Below are positions 22,701-30,084 of a DNA stretch of 64,000 nt, piece after piece (position 1 is the first letter of the stretch; every line of letters starts with the position of its first letter). This stretch comes from Pycnococcus provasolii (lineage: Eukaryota; Chlorophyta; Pseudoscourfieldiophyceae; Pseudoscourfieldiales). Under the pieces are notes generated by a model that was not told the origin of the DNA, made no database searches, and was given only the letters and a program-made list of their open reading frames with translations. The position numbers and the translations under genes were made by a program. The stretch spans positions 496,001 to 560,000 of the forward strand of contig CP150556.1 of the NCBI GenBank assembly GCA_049487715.1, in the 5' to 3' direction.

Positions 22701-25700
22701 CTCTTCGACGATCAGCTTTGGATCCGAAATGATGCCAACGATGCCTGCGACTCTGCACTGTTTACTATTTCGGTGCTGATGGAAAGCGGCATGTCCAGCG
22801 AGTGCCACGGCGCACTCGTTTTCTTGCATCACCTGACGCGCCACATCACGAACAATCCTGCTCACGCGCGTCAGGCTGACATGTACCGCGCACGTGTGCT
22901 GAGCGACGTAGGCTATGCGGATGTGAGCTTCGATGTATTGCTGCGTCTCTTTTTCCATGTTGGATATCCTTCTCCCTTGGGCGGCAGCGGCGATGGTGGC
23001 GTCTTTGCTTCCAACTCAAGCGTCTCGGTTGCCGACGAAGTCTCGAGACTTTTGGCTTGCGTGAATGACACGCTCAAGGCGGCTGGGGAGACGGCTGTTG
23101 CGGAAACGGTCACCAAGTTTCGCGCGGGCGAGGCGCCTGGATCGCCGGGCAATGCGGTCGCTATTGCACTCGTCAAGGCATGCGCTTCGCAGATCACGGC
23201 ACTCACGGCATCCGATGCCGCGGAGCCTGATGATCGCTACAGTTGGATGGCCACCTTTGGCCACCGAGACGCTCTACGACTCAGCCTAGCCGCGGGTGAG
23301 TGGCTGCTCCGCGTGGGCGTCCTCCCGACGCTGAACGTTTGGTGCGAGGAGAGCGTAAAGGACGCACGCGCTGCGGGCCTTCTGAGTGACCTGTCTCCAG
23401 AGCCCGAGGAGGGTGAGGATACGAAGCAGGTGCTGGCGCCTCACATTGGCGGGTCAGCCGCATGCATGGCATCATCGTCGACCGTTTTCGTCGCTACAAT
23501 TGCACGTTTGCGTGAAATGCACTCTGCGGCGATAAGTTCTGGAGAGTCGAACGCTTCGACGAATGAGGAATTGCAGGATCTCGTGACAGGCGCGTTACTG
23601 CTTCTTGCAGAGGCACACCGTGCGGCTGGCATGCACGGCCTGAGTCTTGCGTGCTCCTCTGAGGCGGCACGCTACCTCGCCGAGCATCACGTTCCGCCGT
23701 CTGACAGTCTAGAGACCTCGCGTGGTTCGTACTACGAGGAAGGAATAACCTTCCATGGTTTTATTGTGCCATCGCTCGCCGCTCCGCCGCCTCGTGATGC
23801 CGCCTCTTCTCGTGCCACAACACCTGCTGGAATGCGCTTCGTACGTGCGGAGCTTATGAGCTGCCAGGCGCTGCGCAGTTTGGGACGAGTAAACGAAGCG
23901 CGCGAACGGATTATGACTGCCATTACCGCATGTGAGGCGCTCCGCGATGCGCGAGGGAAGGCGAAGCTACAGCTCCTGACGCCAGCTTTGGACGCGGCGA
24001 AGGGAAAGCTGGAGGAAGCTCTCGAATCCCTCATCGAGGCGAGAAGTTATGCTTCCAATCGCGCGGCATTGCTTGGCGACCTTGCCACCGCGGTCGCATC
24101 GTCGTATGCCGAATCTGGCGAGATTCTTCGCCGTCTTGGCCGAGCGGGCGTCGCACGGGCACACTGTAGTGAAGCGGTGTCTCGCCTTGAGCGGTTGCTT
24201 GTGACGACGCATGGAGCGTACAGCGCTGAGTCTTTCCCGAAAGATCTTCGCATGATCTACATCGGCGGCGCCGTCGTGCCATGCCTGTCGCGAAGCCTTG
24301 CAAGCCTCGCCGAGCTCGACGAGAGTTCGGGGAACGTGGACGCCAGTGCGGCTTCCGCGCGCCGTGGCCTAACGCTGGCAATGCGATATCCGGCTGCGGT
24401 GGGAGCACACACCGCAACGCGACTTCGTGTCGTTCTTGCGAGCTGTCTCCTTGCCCCCCTTGCATCCGTGGAGAGTCCCGAGGGGGCATCCACGCTTGCG
24501 GAGGTGATAGCTCTGCTCGATGCGTCGAATCGCATTCAGACGAGCCGAAGCTACGGCGGGATCGTGTCCTACGACTTGCTCGCCAAGGCGCACCTGCTTG
24601 CCGCTCGGGCGCACTCGCTCCCTGGCGGCGGAGGTTCTCTTGTGGTGGCACACAACCTCGTGGTGGCACGCCGCGTGCGAGCCGCGGAGCGATTGGCGCT
24701 GAGTTCCAAGGCAACATTCGACGCGCCAAAGTCGGAGGACGTTATGGGACACCGCATGGTTGTCGAAGGAGACGACGTTGTGCATTCGCTGAAGGAGGAT
24801 GCAAGCCGGTACGCGTCGGCAATCGAGGAGTTGCTCGGTCGCCATGCGGCAGCTTCGGATGAGGCTGCACTTTCGCTTGGTCCTGGCGCCGCGCCTCCTC
24901 CTGAGGACCCGATAGCAGCAGCGGAGGCTGGTTACCTGCTTCTGAGGTACCGCGCGAATACCTTAGTCTCGTCGCCGGCGTCGGCGTGCGCTGCCCCCGA
25001 GTCGGAATTCCGCGAGGCTCTCTGCGCGCTATCTCACAACCTGCTCCTGGATACTTGCCCGGGCTACGCTACAGCCTGCAGCGCCGCATCCGACGCGAGC
25101 GCGGGTGTGCCGTATGCAACAACGCCGTCCGGCGATTCGGGTGGCGTGGTCACGGAGGCTGAGGCATCAAGTGGTGCCTTTGTCGTCATGCAGTGGTTAA
25201 GCATGGACATGCCGACGGAGAGGGCGAAGGGCGCGGTAGCCACCAGCAAGCACGACGATCCTGACAGTCTCGCGTTGTCAGCTCTCGCCACCTCGCGTGC
25301 CCAGCCTCCCCCGCCCGGCGTTGCGTCGAAGCTTTCCGCCGATGCGCTTGCCATGCGCATGAGTCTGCTCGATACGTCGTGCGCGTCGACGCAGCAGTGC
25401 ATGCTGCTCTACGCTGCGTCGGCCGTTCCGGCGACAGAGGGTGAGGAGGAGGCGTCTCCCACCCCAGTGCTTACGTGCGGCACACGCGTACTTGGCGTTG
25501 GCGCCGTGCGAGATGCGCTGAGCGCTGCGCGCAAGCTCTACCGAAAGTGCCAAGAGGGCGAGGTGCCGGGTTCCGAGCTCGCGTCTTTGCGCATGCAAAC
25601 CGCATCGGTGCTCCAGGGATCGACACGTCGCTCGACGACTCTCTCGACAGCGGCGATGGAATCTGCGGAGGAGAGCACCGAAGATGAGAAGGATTCCGCA

Positions 25701-25823
25701 CCCGTGGATGCGTCGTCGATTCGTGCTTACCTAAGCGCCTTGGACACGGAGACGGGATGCCTTTTGAAATCAGAAGATGACACGAAACCGCTTGCGCGCG
25801 CCTTGCTCTTGCTTTCCACCTGA
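16743..25823 (+). CDS. CFAP54: CFAP54, central-pair apparatus protein
   Basis: 3026 aa in one uninterrupted exon, against about 3100 in human. Start chosen at MGLGEVAANLL; the frame is open 60 nt further only from a GTG. The N-terminal third is TPR-like and matches CFAP54: the segment with H-I-T-E-I-A-M-P-L followed by V-F-W-R-P-K-F-L-P-W and A-A-H-C-F-A-D-A-G-D-A-E-T-A mirrors the family's R-Y-L-P-W / C-Y-Y-D block. Charged Ala/Glu-rich linkers occur near residues 380-440, 1400 and 1770, and an FN3-like beta segment near 880-960. CFAP54 belongs to the C1d projection of the ciliary central pair and is needed for normal beating. The stop is followed by TGTAA at 25832. Distinguishing it from other very large central-pair proteins (e.g. 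CFAP46) rests on the N-terminal match. Confidence 0.78.
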   Translation: MGLGEVAANLLAFDKEFEKFLRTACPDAAAKERTPCTWKQSKKLAELFEHYAARLPPQTRAPRWLDAADVLTKRGEHALALQNCYEPVLKLPLVGDGALEDKPGFAKVERAALFVRARYGAATCRAALLRDEDPDVHRPTTLEGLLQCLGDLREACTLATEHDGNYWLVINGTCHITEIAMPLCVAGFPKEVSPFVSFCCDVVMPRVVFWRPKFLPWVVQMCRAAAHCFADAGDAETALRIIDEHIQRVEQLQGLMALDPIPPAIATTEAYADARSRLLELRFTHSAGTLGDAGAVATSLAELDGGLGGETRRLSALVEAIGEGRNLRAARPAAPTEELANLLDASATAIESHVAAMEAVLKRQADDAEKEAAVAAAAAESTGDEAQGGESDGKEAAEEAPKEPTDEEKAAAEAAAEEEKAARAAEMEAFSAAAKVMTLDVHRVLLGAAYGSERFDFARRLGKIATLRCALAVEGDAPATVAARATLRITADVLSTLDGVHNGPPAVEGDGEEVEDPQAQHAATLRALAGSIARSCADSNVSHVRDLVLDASLALHAAAEPFLDTTTEFLDRGEVIDAGGAAFVSQSVTIPGTSPKPSDQADRLDLAEFVLDTLDTALRSCTSDDAVFRLIVANRLALLREALGLYEKALAAFKSGRELAEEVREDLARAPREISDLDETAIAELDRLKSCSAENIARTDAKMDAMPGAEPAARNIFTEQELALATMHCDMLEGELRMTLACGMEEEYKRANKRTIKVEARIAERDALVETHGARTATESKKEAETLAKARHVPHGPRAVESALFARANRNPYERALTCLASLPYHPDTNKQVSLLEEAMSDLALAQNMEDDMVAACGIPKAKDAKKAAIVGASLPPVVVRRGHAGVTLAAPDAGAGGQYVVYGKAFGAGVAVSYHCVDLKRTGVLCPAKDEITIENLERNETYAFAISCLPEPEEGEAPIDTEVAMKRVGHATCPVLAALPLPLSSLWAKISIAAARYGLPQPASLAARTLLGRYLVPCTRGMPWEASSADFFVVSDARARASTPSVLRKLCLAAFVRSDLEKYVPMPGRATETPHAEDFLGDQLSAANAHYHAMRRVYFNIVGLDFAMRANDSTLACEALVRAHGALCPLLRMKDRPNPSLAKAMLRIILSCRNVVAVDYARGESDSKEDDGSGAAAAADTSSQATIYRRLQPFAMRTCAALAHDALVLLGRCGEEAAALDVANALKLPLLKDLLTLEAAEDDLEASFVQDEMRVLEEATIARTEWENLDADYLEMLRARVSGGAEDAPDLIGKTYGILGVGGAGIDAAAEAVTNDGSRKDSHRFEALSRVMERAFACAEAPGKGADGARYAKAEAWYATCVAQLKEDSKVEPVNRIKPYPTKEELEAAKEKGEPEEVAEEEIPEMPDTFLGEPPAPQEEGGSLTEEEDAAWRAERHAAWVLQCRQEASASVLTKQLPLFHKRLVALRAVRAAHSSEGLWRARCLRRLGVELGASALEAPWTSCAPPAEGEENTPTPAEAPAAVECLRKLRQASAVAVHAGAWTEAYGALVDFETCRRRLELRASTESGEAERLYFLQAISDSCKVVLGSAASVVAEYREKGDGAMVAHNEDTYAYGTAPAAAPHVEDGASNLDAWFHNLLEMDIPNGIAKVSEGCVRSLREAGRVYSSVDRGMDVVSAVDDDLRCMRTTVNIVREAASMCEDDGVRVQLLAQRAAALTDNANIAHDELVNLRAQVVELVAERNAAVAARVRAEMPEPAPAPAAEPEEEVEEAPKVDGDATAAPAEPSSQEEVAPALKLHAEGPLTFGVPRSLVSGYHRCAEVLRRRGEGLLANQALMELGDAHLLLDAPHSALTCWCDALDAMFGSYKLLGSWREHPELNPVPPDDASASAARARGEPVMSLAPLLNTFGAKTCLLGGIIAAKIARHGCVANAAKRLSASIIAARCFAALLCDAPTTHALPFPDITIALSRHAPSEILSGYPNLFDDQLWIRNDANDACDSALFTISVLMESGMSSECHGALVFLHHLTRHITNNPAHARQADMYRARVLSDVGYADVSFDVLLRLFFHVGYPSPLGGSGDGGVFASNSSVSVADEVSRLLACVNDTLKAAGETAVAETVTKFRAGEAPGSPGNAVAIALVKACASQITALTASDAAEPDDRYSWMATFGHRDALRLSLAAGEWLLRVGVLPTLNVWCEESVKDARAAGLLSDLSPEPEEGEDTKQVLAPHIGGSAACMASSSTVFVATIARLREMHSAAISSGESNASTNEELQDLVTGALLLLAEAHRAAGMHGLSLACSSEAARYLAEHHVPPSDSLETSRGSYYEEGITFHGFIVPSLAAPPPRDAASSRATTPAGMRFVRAELMSCQALRSLGRVNEARERIMTAITACEALRDARGKAKLQLLTPALDAAKGKLEEALESLIEARSYASNRAALLGDLATAVASSYAESGEILRRLGRAGVARAHCSEAVSRLERLLVTTHGAYSAESFPKDLRMIYIGGAVVPCLSRSLASLAELDESSGNVDASAASARRGLTLAMRYPAAVGAHTATRLRVVLASCLLAPLASVESPEGASTLAEVIALLDASNRIQTSRSYGGIVSYDLLAKAHLLAARAHSLPGGGGSLVVAHNLVVARRVRAAERLALSSKATFDAPKSEDVMGHRMVVEGDDVVHSLKEDASRYASAIEELLGRHAAASDEAALSLGPGAAPPPEDPIAAAEAGYLLLRYRANTLVSSPASACAAPESEFREALCALSHNLLLDTCPGYATACSAASDASAGVPYATTPSGDSGGVVTEAEASSGAFVVMQWLSMDMPTERAKGAVATSKHDDPDSLALSALATSRAQPPPPGVASKLSADALAMRMSLLDTSCASTQQCMLLYAASAVPATEGEEEASPTPVLTCGTRVLGVGAVRDALSAARKLYRKCQEGEVPGSELASLRMQTASVLQGSTRRSTTLSTAAMESAEESTEDEKDSAPVDASSIRAYLSALDTETGCLLKSEDDTKPLARALLLLST

Positions 25824-26207
25824 ACAACCTTTGTAACACACCAATTGATTTACTTATGTATGTACAGGGGTCGAATAAAGTTAATTTCCCTATGGGAACA
25901 GTGATAACTTTGTGATAACCGGTCAGAATTTAGTGATCTTTGGTTCTATCGAACTGGAATAAACTAGAGCTAATTCTAGAGCCAAGCCGCGTCTCCTGGC
26001 GACGTCTCCACAAGGCTGTGCAGAAACAGGCCAAATGATTAGGAGTTTAAGCTAATTATTTTGTCTCTTCATAACAATCCCCCGTTGAAAAGGGTCATAA
26101 GAAATCAGACCACCCCCGAAACCAAAGTTTGCTTCCCCGTGGATTCCCCGTCCCAGCCGCCTTTCCCCCGGGTGCGGCCTTGCATTGCCTGTTTCTTGCG
26201 GCCCTGT
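25824..26207. other. Intergenic region after CFAP54
   Basis: Non-coding and A/T-richer than its neighbours. Apart from the CFAP54 TGTAA I see nothing in it. Confidence 0.4.
25832..25836 (+). terminator. TGTAA polyadenylation signal (CFAP54)
   Basis: TGTAA 8 nt after the CFAP54 stop. Confidence 0.5.
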
Positions 26208-26402
26208 TCAGTACCGCGTCCATCCTCCCTTCGCAGCCACCATAGCGCGCAGCCGGCGCGGTATGGAGTTGATTAGGCTCTCGATGTGCTCTTGGGGTAT
26301 GGCGTGAAACTCCTTCAGCGCGGCAGCCTCAAGCTCTTCTTGCGACGTGAAAGACTGAAAGCCGACCGTGCCACTCCACCATCCGCGCGTTGAACGCCTC
26401 GC
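26208..26402 (-). pseudogene. Tc1/mariner-type transposase C-terminal fragment
   Basis: Read on the minus strand, about 64 codons end in a natural TGA (26208-26210) after K-G-G-W-T-R-Y. The block I-P-Q-E-H-I-E-S-L-I-N-S-I-P-R-R-L is the classic C-terminal motif of Tc1/mariner DDE transposases (IPQxxIxxLIxSMPxR, then GGxTxY). A TGA at 26403-26405 closes the frame upstream. A neighbouring frame continues with D-G-V-A-A-R-F that could be more of the gene after a frameshift, and H-G-R-L is duplicated nearby. No complete DDE domain remains. This is a dead fragment next to a foldback element. Confidence 0.55.
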
Positions 26403-26806
26403 TCATGAATCGCGCCGCAACGCCATCGCACATCATCGTCGCAAACTGCGTTCCAAGCCGACCGTGCCATGCCACCATCAAACGAACGTACGCCGGATCA
26501 ACATGACAATCGACAATATAACTCCGTTGTTGAAACGTCAGCCATGAAGCAGCCTCTCGAATGTCGATGTGCGGTGGGCTCCTCGCAACACGGCAACAAG
26601 GCTCCTCGCGTCGACCGCGTGGTCATCCGTCTCCCTGAGCCGCGCCTCAAGGTCCGCACTCCGCCATGGTCCGCGTGAAGCCAACGTATCGGCTATCGCA
26701 GAAGAGCGAACGGGCCCGGGCCCGGGGGACACCTGCCTGGCGAAGCAGAAAGCACCAACGACGTATCCCCAGTAACCCCCTCGTGGACCTCGGTTTCGGT
26801 TTCGGA
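26403..26806. other. Possible further transposase debris
   Basis: The minus-strand frames contain fragments with duplicated W-H-G-R-L but many breaks. No intact gene. It abuts the foldback element. Confidence 0.3.
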
Positions 26807-27314
26807 TTAGGAAGGGGGTGGACAAAACCTTGGCGGGGACAAAACCTTGGCGGGGTTTGCAAGGAGAGAATAGGTCGGAGTCAAAAAGAGCTCCCGACCT
26901 TTGCCCCGACCAGGGGTTCTTAACGGGTTTCCCCGTTATAGACAGGCGAAAATTGATGGCCTTGGGGCAAACACTGTGCGTTTGTTCTATTCTTTCTATC
27001 AACGCAGTTTATGGGCCAATGAAGAGCACACATTGGGCAACCACCAGCGAGAAACCTCGTCTTTATGCGACCTGAAACGGAGAAGTTCTCGTTGTTCTCC
27101 GTATAACGGGAAATTTGGTCGGGAAAGAAAACCCCAATCAGATATCGACCAAATTTCCCGTTATACGGAGAACACCAATTTATAACGGGGAAACCCGTTA
27201 AGAACCCCTGGTCGGGGCAAAGGTCGGGAGCTCTTTTTGACTCCGACCTATTCTCTCCTTGCAAACCCCGCCAAGGTTTTGTCCCCGCCAAGGTTTTGTC
27301 CACCCCCTTCCTAA
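26807..27314. mobile_element. Foldback/MITE-like element with perfect 134-bp inverted arms
   Basis: The left arm 26807-26940 and right arm 27181-27314 are exact reverse complements over 134 bp. Each starts at the outside with TTAGGAAGGGGGTGGAC and contains a 17-bp direct repeat (ACAAAACCTTGGCGGGG). The 240-bp loop holds a second inverted repeat of 28 bp. No protein is encoded. I could not find a clear target-site duplication. Perfect arms imply a young insertion or active correction. It lies 453 bp upstream of the AI-2E-family start and about 400 bp from the Tc1-type fragment. Confidence 0.75.
27094..27173. repeat. Inner 28-bp inverted repeat nested in the foldback element
   Basis: 27094-27121 and 27146-27173 are reverse complements (GTTCTCCGTATAACGGGAAA at the outer end), separated by a 24-bp loop. 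Confidence 0.75.
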
Positions 27315-27766
27315 GATTTCGCGCACCCCGTTTTTTTTGTTCAATTTAGTTTGCACACCTCTTGAAGTTCATTTTATTTCGTCCTCTTCATTCTTCAATA
27401 GAAGTCTTGGGCACGTGCGCACCTTCTTTTAGATTTTGTGCGCGTTTTTCGTTTTTCGTTTTTCGTTTTTCGTTTTTTGTTTTGCTCGTTGGCTTTGCTC
27501 GTGCCTCTGTTTCTTGGTGTGTGCCTCTGTGTCTTGTGCTCTCTGCCTGAGCCTCTCTGGTTTTTTTTCCCCCTAAAATTCTACGCCGCACGTTTGCGGC
27601 GCTGGCGCCGCTAACGGGCACGGGCACGGGCCGTGGTGGGGGTGGTGTCGTCGTTGACGGTGGTGGTGGTGGTGCCGTCGTCGGTGGTGGCATTGGTGGT
27701 ATCAGCGGTGCACCGCTGTCAGAAGAGAAATCGAACGGGGGGACAATTCAGCCGAGCGTTATCGCC
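27315..27766. other. 5' region of the AI-2E-family gene
   Basis: The frame of the downstream gene is open from the TGA at 27548-27550 to its ATG at 27767 and reads as a Gly/Val-rich stretch with no ATG. It may be 5' UTR, or a spliced N-terminal extension such as an organelle targeting sequence whose first exon lies upstream. T-rich CGTTTTT repeats occur at 27443-27480. Confidence 0.35.
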
Positions 27767-28963
27767 ATGAAAGACGAACTGGACGGAAACGGCGTCGCCA
27801 TCGCGGTCGGCGGCTCGACGAAGGGGAAAGGGAGGGTGAAGCGATTCAAGGACCTAAGGAGCGAGGCAAGCCGCATCAACACCGTGTGTCTCATCGCCAT
27901 CGCGGCTGTGCTCATCGCCATGGCGCTGCACTACCTCGAGCCCGTTATGGTGCCTCTTGTTCTTGCCGTCGTTCTCTCGTACGTGCTCGCGCCTATCGTG
28001 GACGCACTGCGTGAGGTGCTCCGCTTCCCAAAGGAGCTAGCCATCGGAGTTGCGCTCGCCGCGACGTTTGGCGTGCTCTTCAGCCTTGGCCTGCTCATCA
28101 CAAGTTCCGTGCGCGAGCTGCTCGCAGACCTAAATCACTACGAAAATCGCTTCAAGGAGTTTACCGGCGCGCTTGCGGACCAGCTCGAGACGCGTGGCGT
28201 GGATCGTGGAACGATTCGCTCGCAGCTCGCCGAAGTGCCCATTGCGAGCATGATTGCGCGCTTCACCACAGGATTCGGCGCGAAGCTGCTGGAGGTTTGT
28301 GAAATGACCTTCCTCATCTTGATCTTCGTCATTTATATCTTGCAGGCAAGAAGCTCCAACGTGCGCGATCGGCCGGTGCGCACTCGTGGTCTCATCCCGC
28401 AGGTGGAGAAGCGCATCAAGAAGTACCTGTTCTTGAAGAGCTTATTAAGCCTTGCGATGGGTGCATCCGCCACGCTCATCTACGCCTTCCTACGCGTGCA
28501 CCTCGCCTTTCTCTTCGGCGTCATCACATTTCTGTTCAACTTCCTTCCCAACATCGGCGCAGTGATTGCGACGATGCTACCCATCCCTCTCATGCTCGTG
28601 AATCCTTCCGTTGGCATCACGCGGCTATTTCTTGCGGTGCTCCTCCCAACGCTTGTGCACGTGCTGATTGGAGGCGTCATCGAGCCGAAAGTGATGGGCG
28701 ATTCACTCGAATTACACCCCATCGTCGTCATGCTGTGCCTCATCTTCTGGGGTATGGTGTGGAGTCTACCTGGCATGTTGTTAGCGGCACCGCTGACCGC
28801 GGCGGTGAAGATTTTTCTTGAGTCTGCCGAAACAACTCGGCCGCTGGGGCGCGTACTCGGCGGTGACCTCGACGCGTTCAGTGGCGATAGCGAAACCGAG
28901 GACGACGACGGCGACCTCAGTCTCCCCGAGGATTCACCACGTGGAGACAGTCCGTCAAAGTAA
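27767..28963 (+). CDS. AI-2E/PerM-family integral membrane transporter
   Basis: 398 aa from ATG 27767. A polar N-terminus is followed by hydrophobic helices: about 39-57 (TVCLIAIAAVLIAMALHYL), a second about 60-83, a third about 90-112 after a basic loop, then a soluble helical stretch, one about 180-197, and a C-terminal bundle with the family core F-L-F-G-V-I-T-F-L-F-N-F-L-P-N-I-G-A and V-L-I-G-G-V-I-E-P-K-V-M-G. The acidic/Ser tail is cytosolic-looking. The bacterial family (TqsA, PerM, YdiK) exports small molecules or acts in Na+/H+ exchange; substrates in algae are unknown. Chloroplast location is plausible but unproven. It converges with DJ-1 across 46 bp. Confidence 0.8.
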   Translation: MKDELDGNGVAIAVGGSTKGKGRVKRFKDLRSEASRINTVCLIAIAAVLIAMALHYLEPVMVPLVLAVVLSYVLAPIVDALREVLRFPKELAIGVALAATFGVLFSLGLLITSSVRELLADLNHYENRFKEFTGALADQLETRGVDRGTIRSQLAEVPIASMIARFTTGFGAKLLEVCEMTFLILIFVIYILQARSSNVRDRPVRTRGLIPQVEKRIKKYLFLKSLLSLAMGASATLIYAFLRVHLAFLFGVITFLFNFLPNIGAVIATMLPIPLMLVNPSVGITRLFLAVLLPTLVHVLIGGVIEPKVMGDSLELHPIVVMLCLIFWGMVWSLPGMLLAAPLTAAVKIFLESAETTRPLGRVLGGDLDAFSGDSETEDDDGDLSLPEDSPRGDSPSK

Positions 28964-29009
28964 TACAACGTGTTCCTATTTTTTTTCACTTATCCCAAAT
29001 TCACCGCCT

Positions 29010-29657
29010 TCACGCGAGCGCCGCAGAGACGGCAGCGGCACCATCCAATGCACCATCATGTACAACCATGGGCCCGGCAACCTCAGCCGCCTTCTCGGAT
29101 CCGAAGATTAGCGCCACGAGCGCGAGCGAGAACTCGATGGCTGTACCAGGTCCACGACTCGTAATCACGAGGCTTCCCTTGTCTCCACCCGTTCGCGCCG
29201 TCACGGCGACACGATCGTCCGCACACTTTCCAATCTGGTCCGTCAGCGACTCCGCGAACGCTGGGTGGCACGTGGCTTTATCTCCCTGAGCCAGAATGCC
29301 CGCGTCGGCGAGCACAACTGCAGGTGCGGCGCATATCGCCGCGACGTGTCCCTTATGACTTTGCAGCAGCTTGACGGCGTGTTCCGACTCACGAATGTGC
29401 TTCGCTCCCGGCATGCCTCCTGGAACGACAATCACGTCCCACGTCCCCTGCGCCGCCTCCTCGACGCTGACGTCCCCCACGAGTCCCACACCTCGCGACG
29501 CTGCGACACCGAGTCGCGCCCACGTCCCCGCCGCCACTTCCACGGACGCCAGCTTGACGTGCGCACCTGCTCGTCGCAGGATATCGACCGGCGCGGTGGT
29601 TTCGATTTCCTCCGAGCCGTCTGCGAGCAGCACGAGCGCTCGAGGAGGCACAGACAT
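29010..29657 (-). CDS. DJ-1/PARK7-like protein
   Basis: 215 aa from ATG 29657 (MSVPPRALVLLADGSEEIE). DJ-1 features: the acidic residue in D-G-S-E-E-I-E near position 18, the V-V-P-G-G-M-P-G-A strand-loop, the nucleophile elbow A-A-I-C-A-A-P with reactive Cys109, and R-G-P-G-T-A-I-E-F near the C-terminus. The family protects against oxidative and carbonyl stress, with reported glyoxalase or chaperone activity. A longer open frame upstream (to 29993) is not supported because it lacks family similarity. A telomere-like promoter motif lies about 300 bp upstream. Confidence 0.88.
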   Translation of the reverse strand: MSVPPRALVLLADGSEEIETTAPVDILRRAGAHVKLASVEVAAGTWARLGVAASRGVGLVGDVSVEEAAQGTWDVIVVPGGMPGAKHIRESEHAVKLLQSHKGHVAAICAAPAVVLADAGILAQGDKATCHPAFAESLTDQIGKCADDRVAVTARTGGDKGSLVITSRGPGTAIEFSLALVALIFGSEKAAEVAGPMVVHDGALDGAAAVSAALA

Positions 29658-29954
29658 TATTGTACAGAGAGGCACTCTTGAAGAAGAAGCACGTGAAGCA
29701 AGAGCACGTGAAGCAAGAGGACGAGAGACCGGAGCACGAGAATGAGAATGAAAAGCGCCAACACCTCCTCTGTGACAACACCTCTGTGAGCTGACGTGAT
29801 AAGCGGTGACACCTGACATGCCAATATTGATTGGGCAAGATGCGGAAAGAGCAAATATAGGACCCTGGCACCTGGGCAGAGGGGGGGGGGCTGCCAATAT
29901 AGGCGGTGGGTACATACCTTTCCAAAGAACCAACCATCCCCAGGTTAGCCCCAG

Positions 29955-29980
29955 GTTAGGGTTACGGGTTAGGGTTAGGG
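29955..29980 (+). repeat. Telomere-like repeat (TTAGGG)
   Basis: GTTAGGGTTACGGGTTAGGG with one further unit, 298 bp upstream of the DJ-1 start. Confidence 0.75.
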
Positions 29981-30075
29981 GAGGGTATATCATATACGGC
30001 TGATGATATCACTTATATAGTACTACTGTATATAAGGTTGTACAGTACATACAGTTACAGTACAGTAGTATGTAC

Positions 30076-30080
30076 TTACA
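30076..30080 (-). terminator. TGTAA polyadenylation signal (LRR gene)
   Basis: TTACA on the plus strand, 4 nt past the LRR stop codon. Confidence 0.45.
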
Positions 30081-30084
30081 CTTT

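Larger units (their letters stand above)
29658..30084. other. DJ-1 promoter side and LRR gene 3' side
   Basis: Contains a telomere-like tract (29955-29980), then a dense group of TACTGTA/TACAGTA copies (30024, 30041, 30056, 30061) and TTACA (30076), the probable poly(A) signal of the LRR gene. Confidence 0.5.

Noticed and set aside
26538-27185. Frames inside the foldback element and its flank
   Set aside because: The same peptide appears from both arms because they are inverted copies; no transposase motif. Not a gene.
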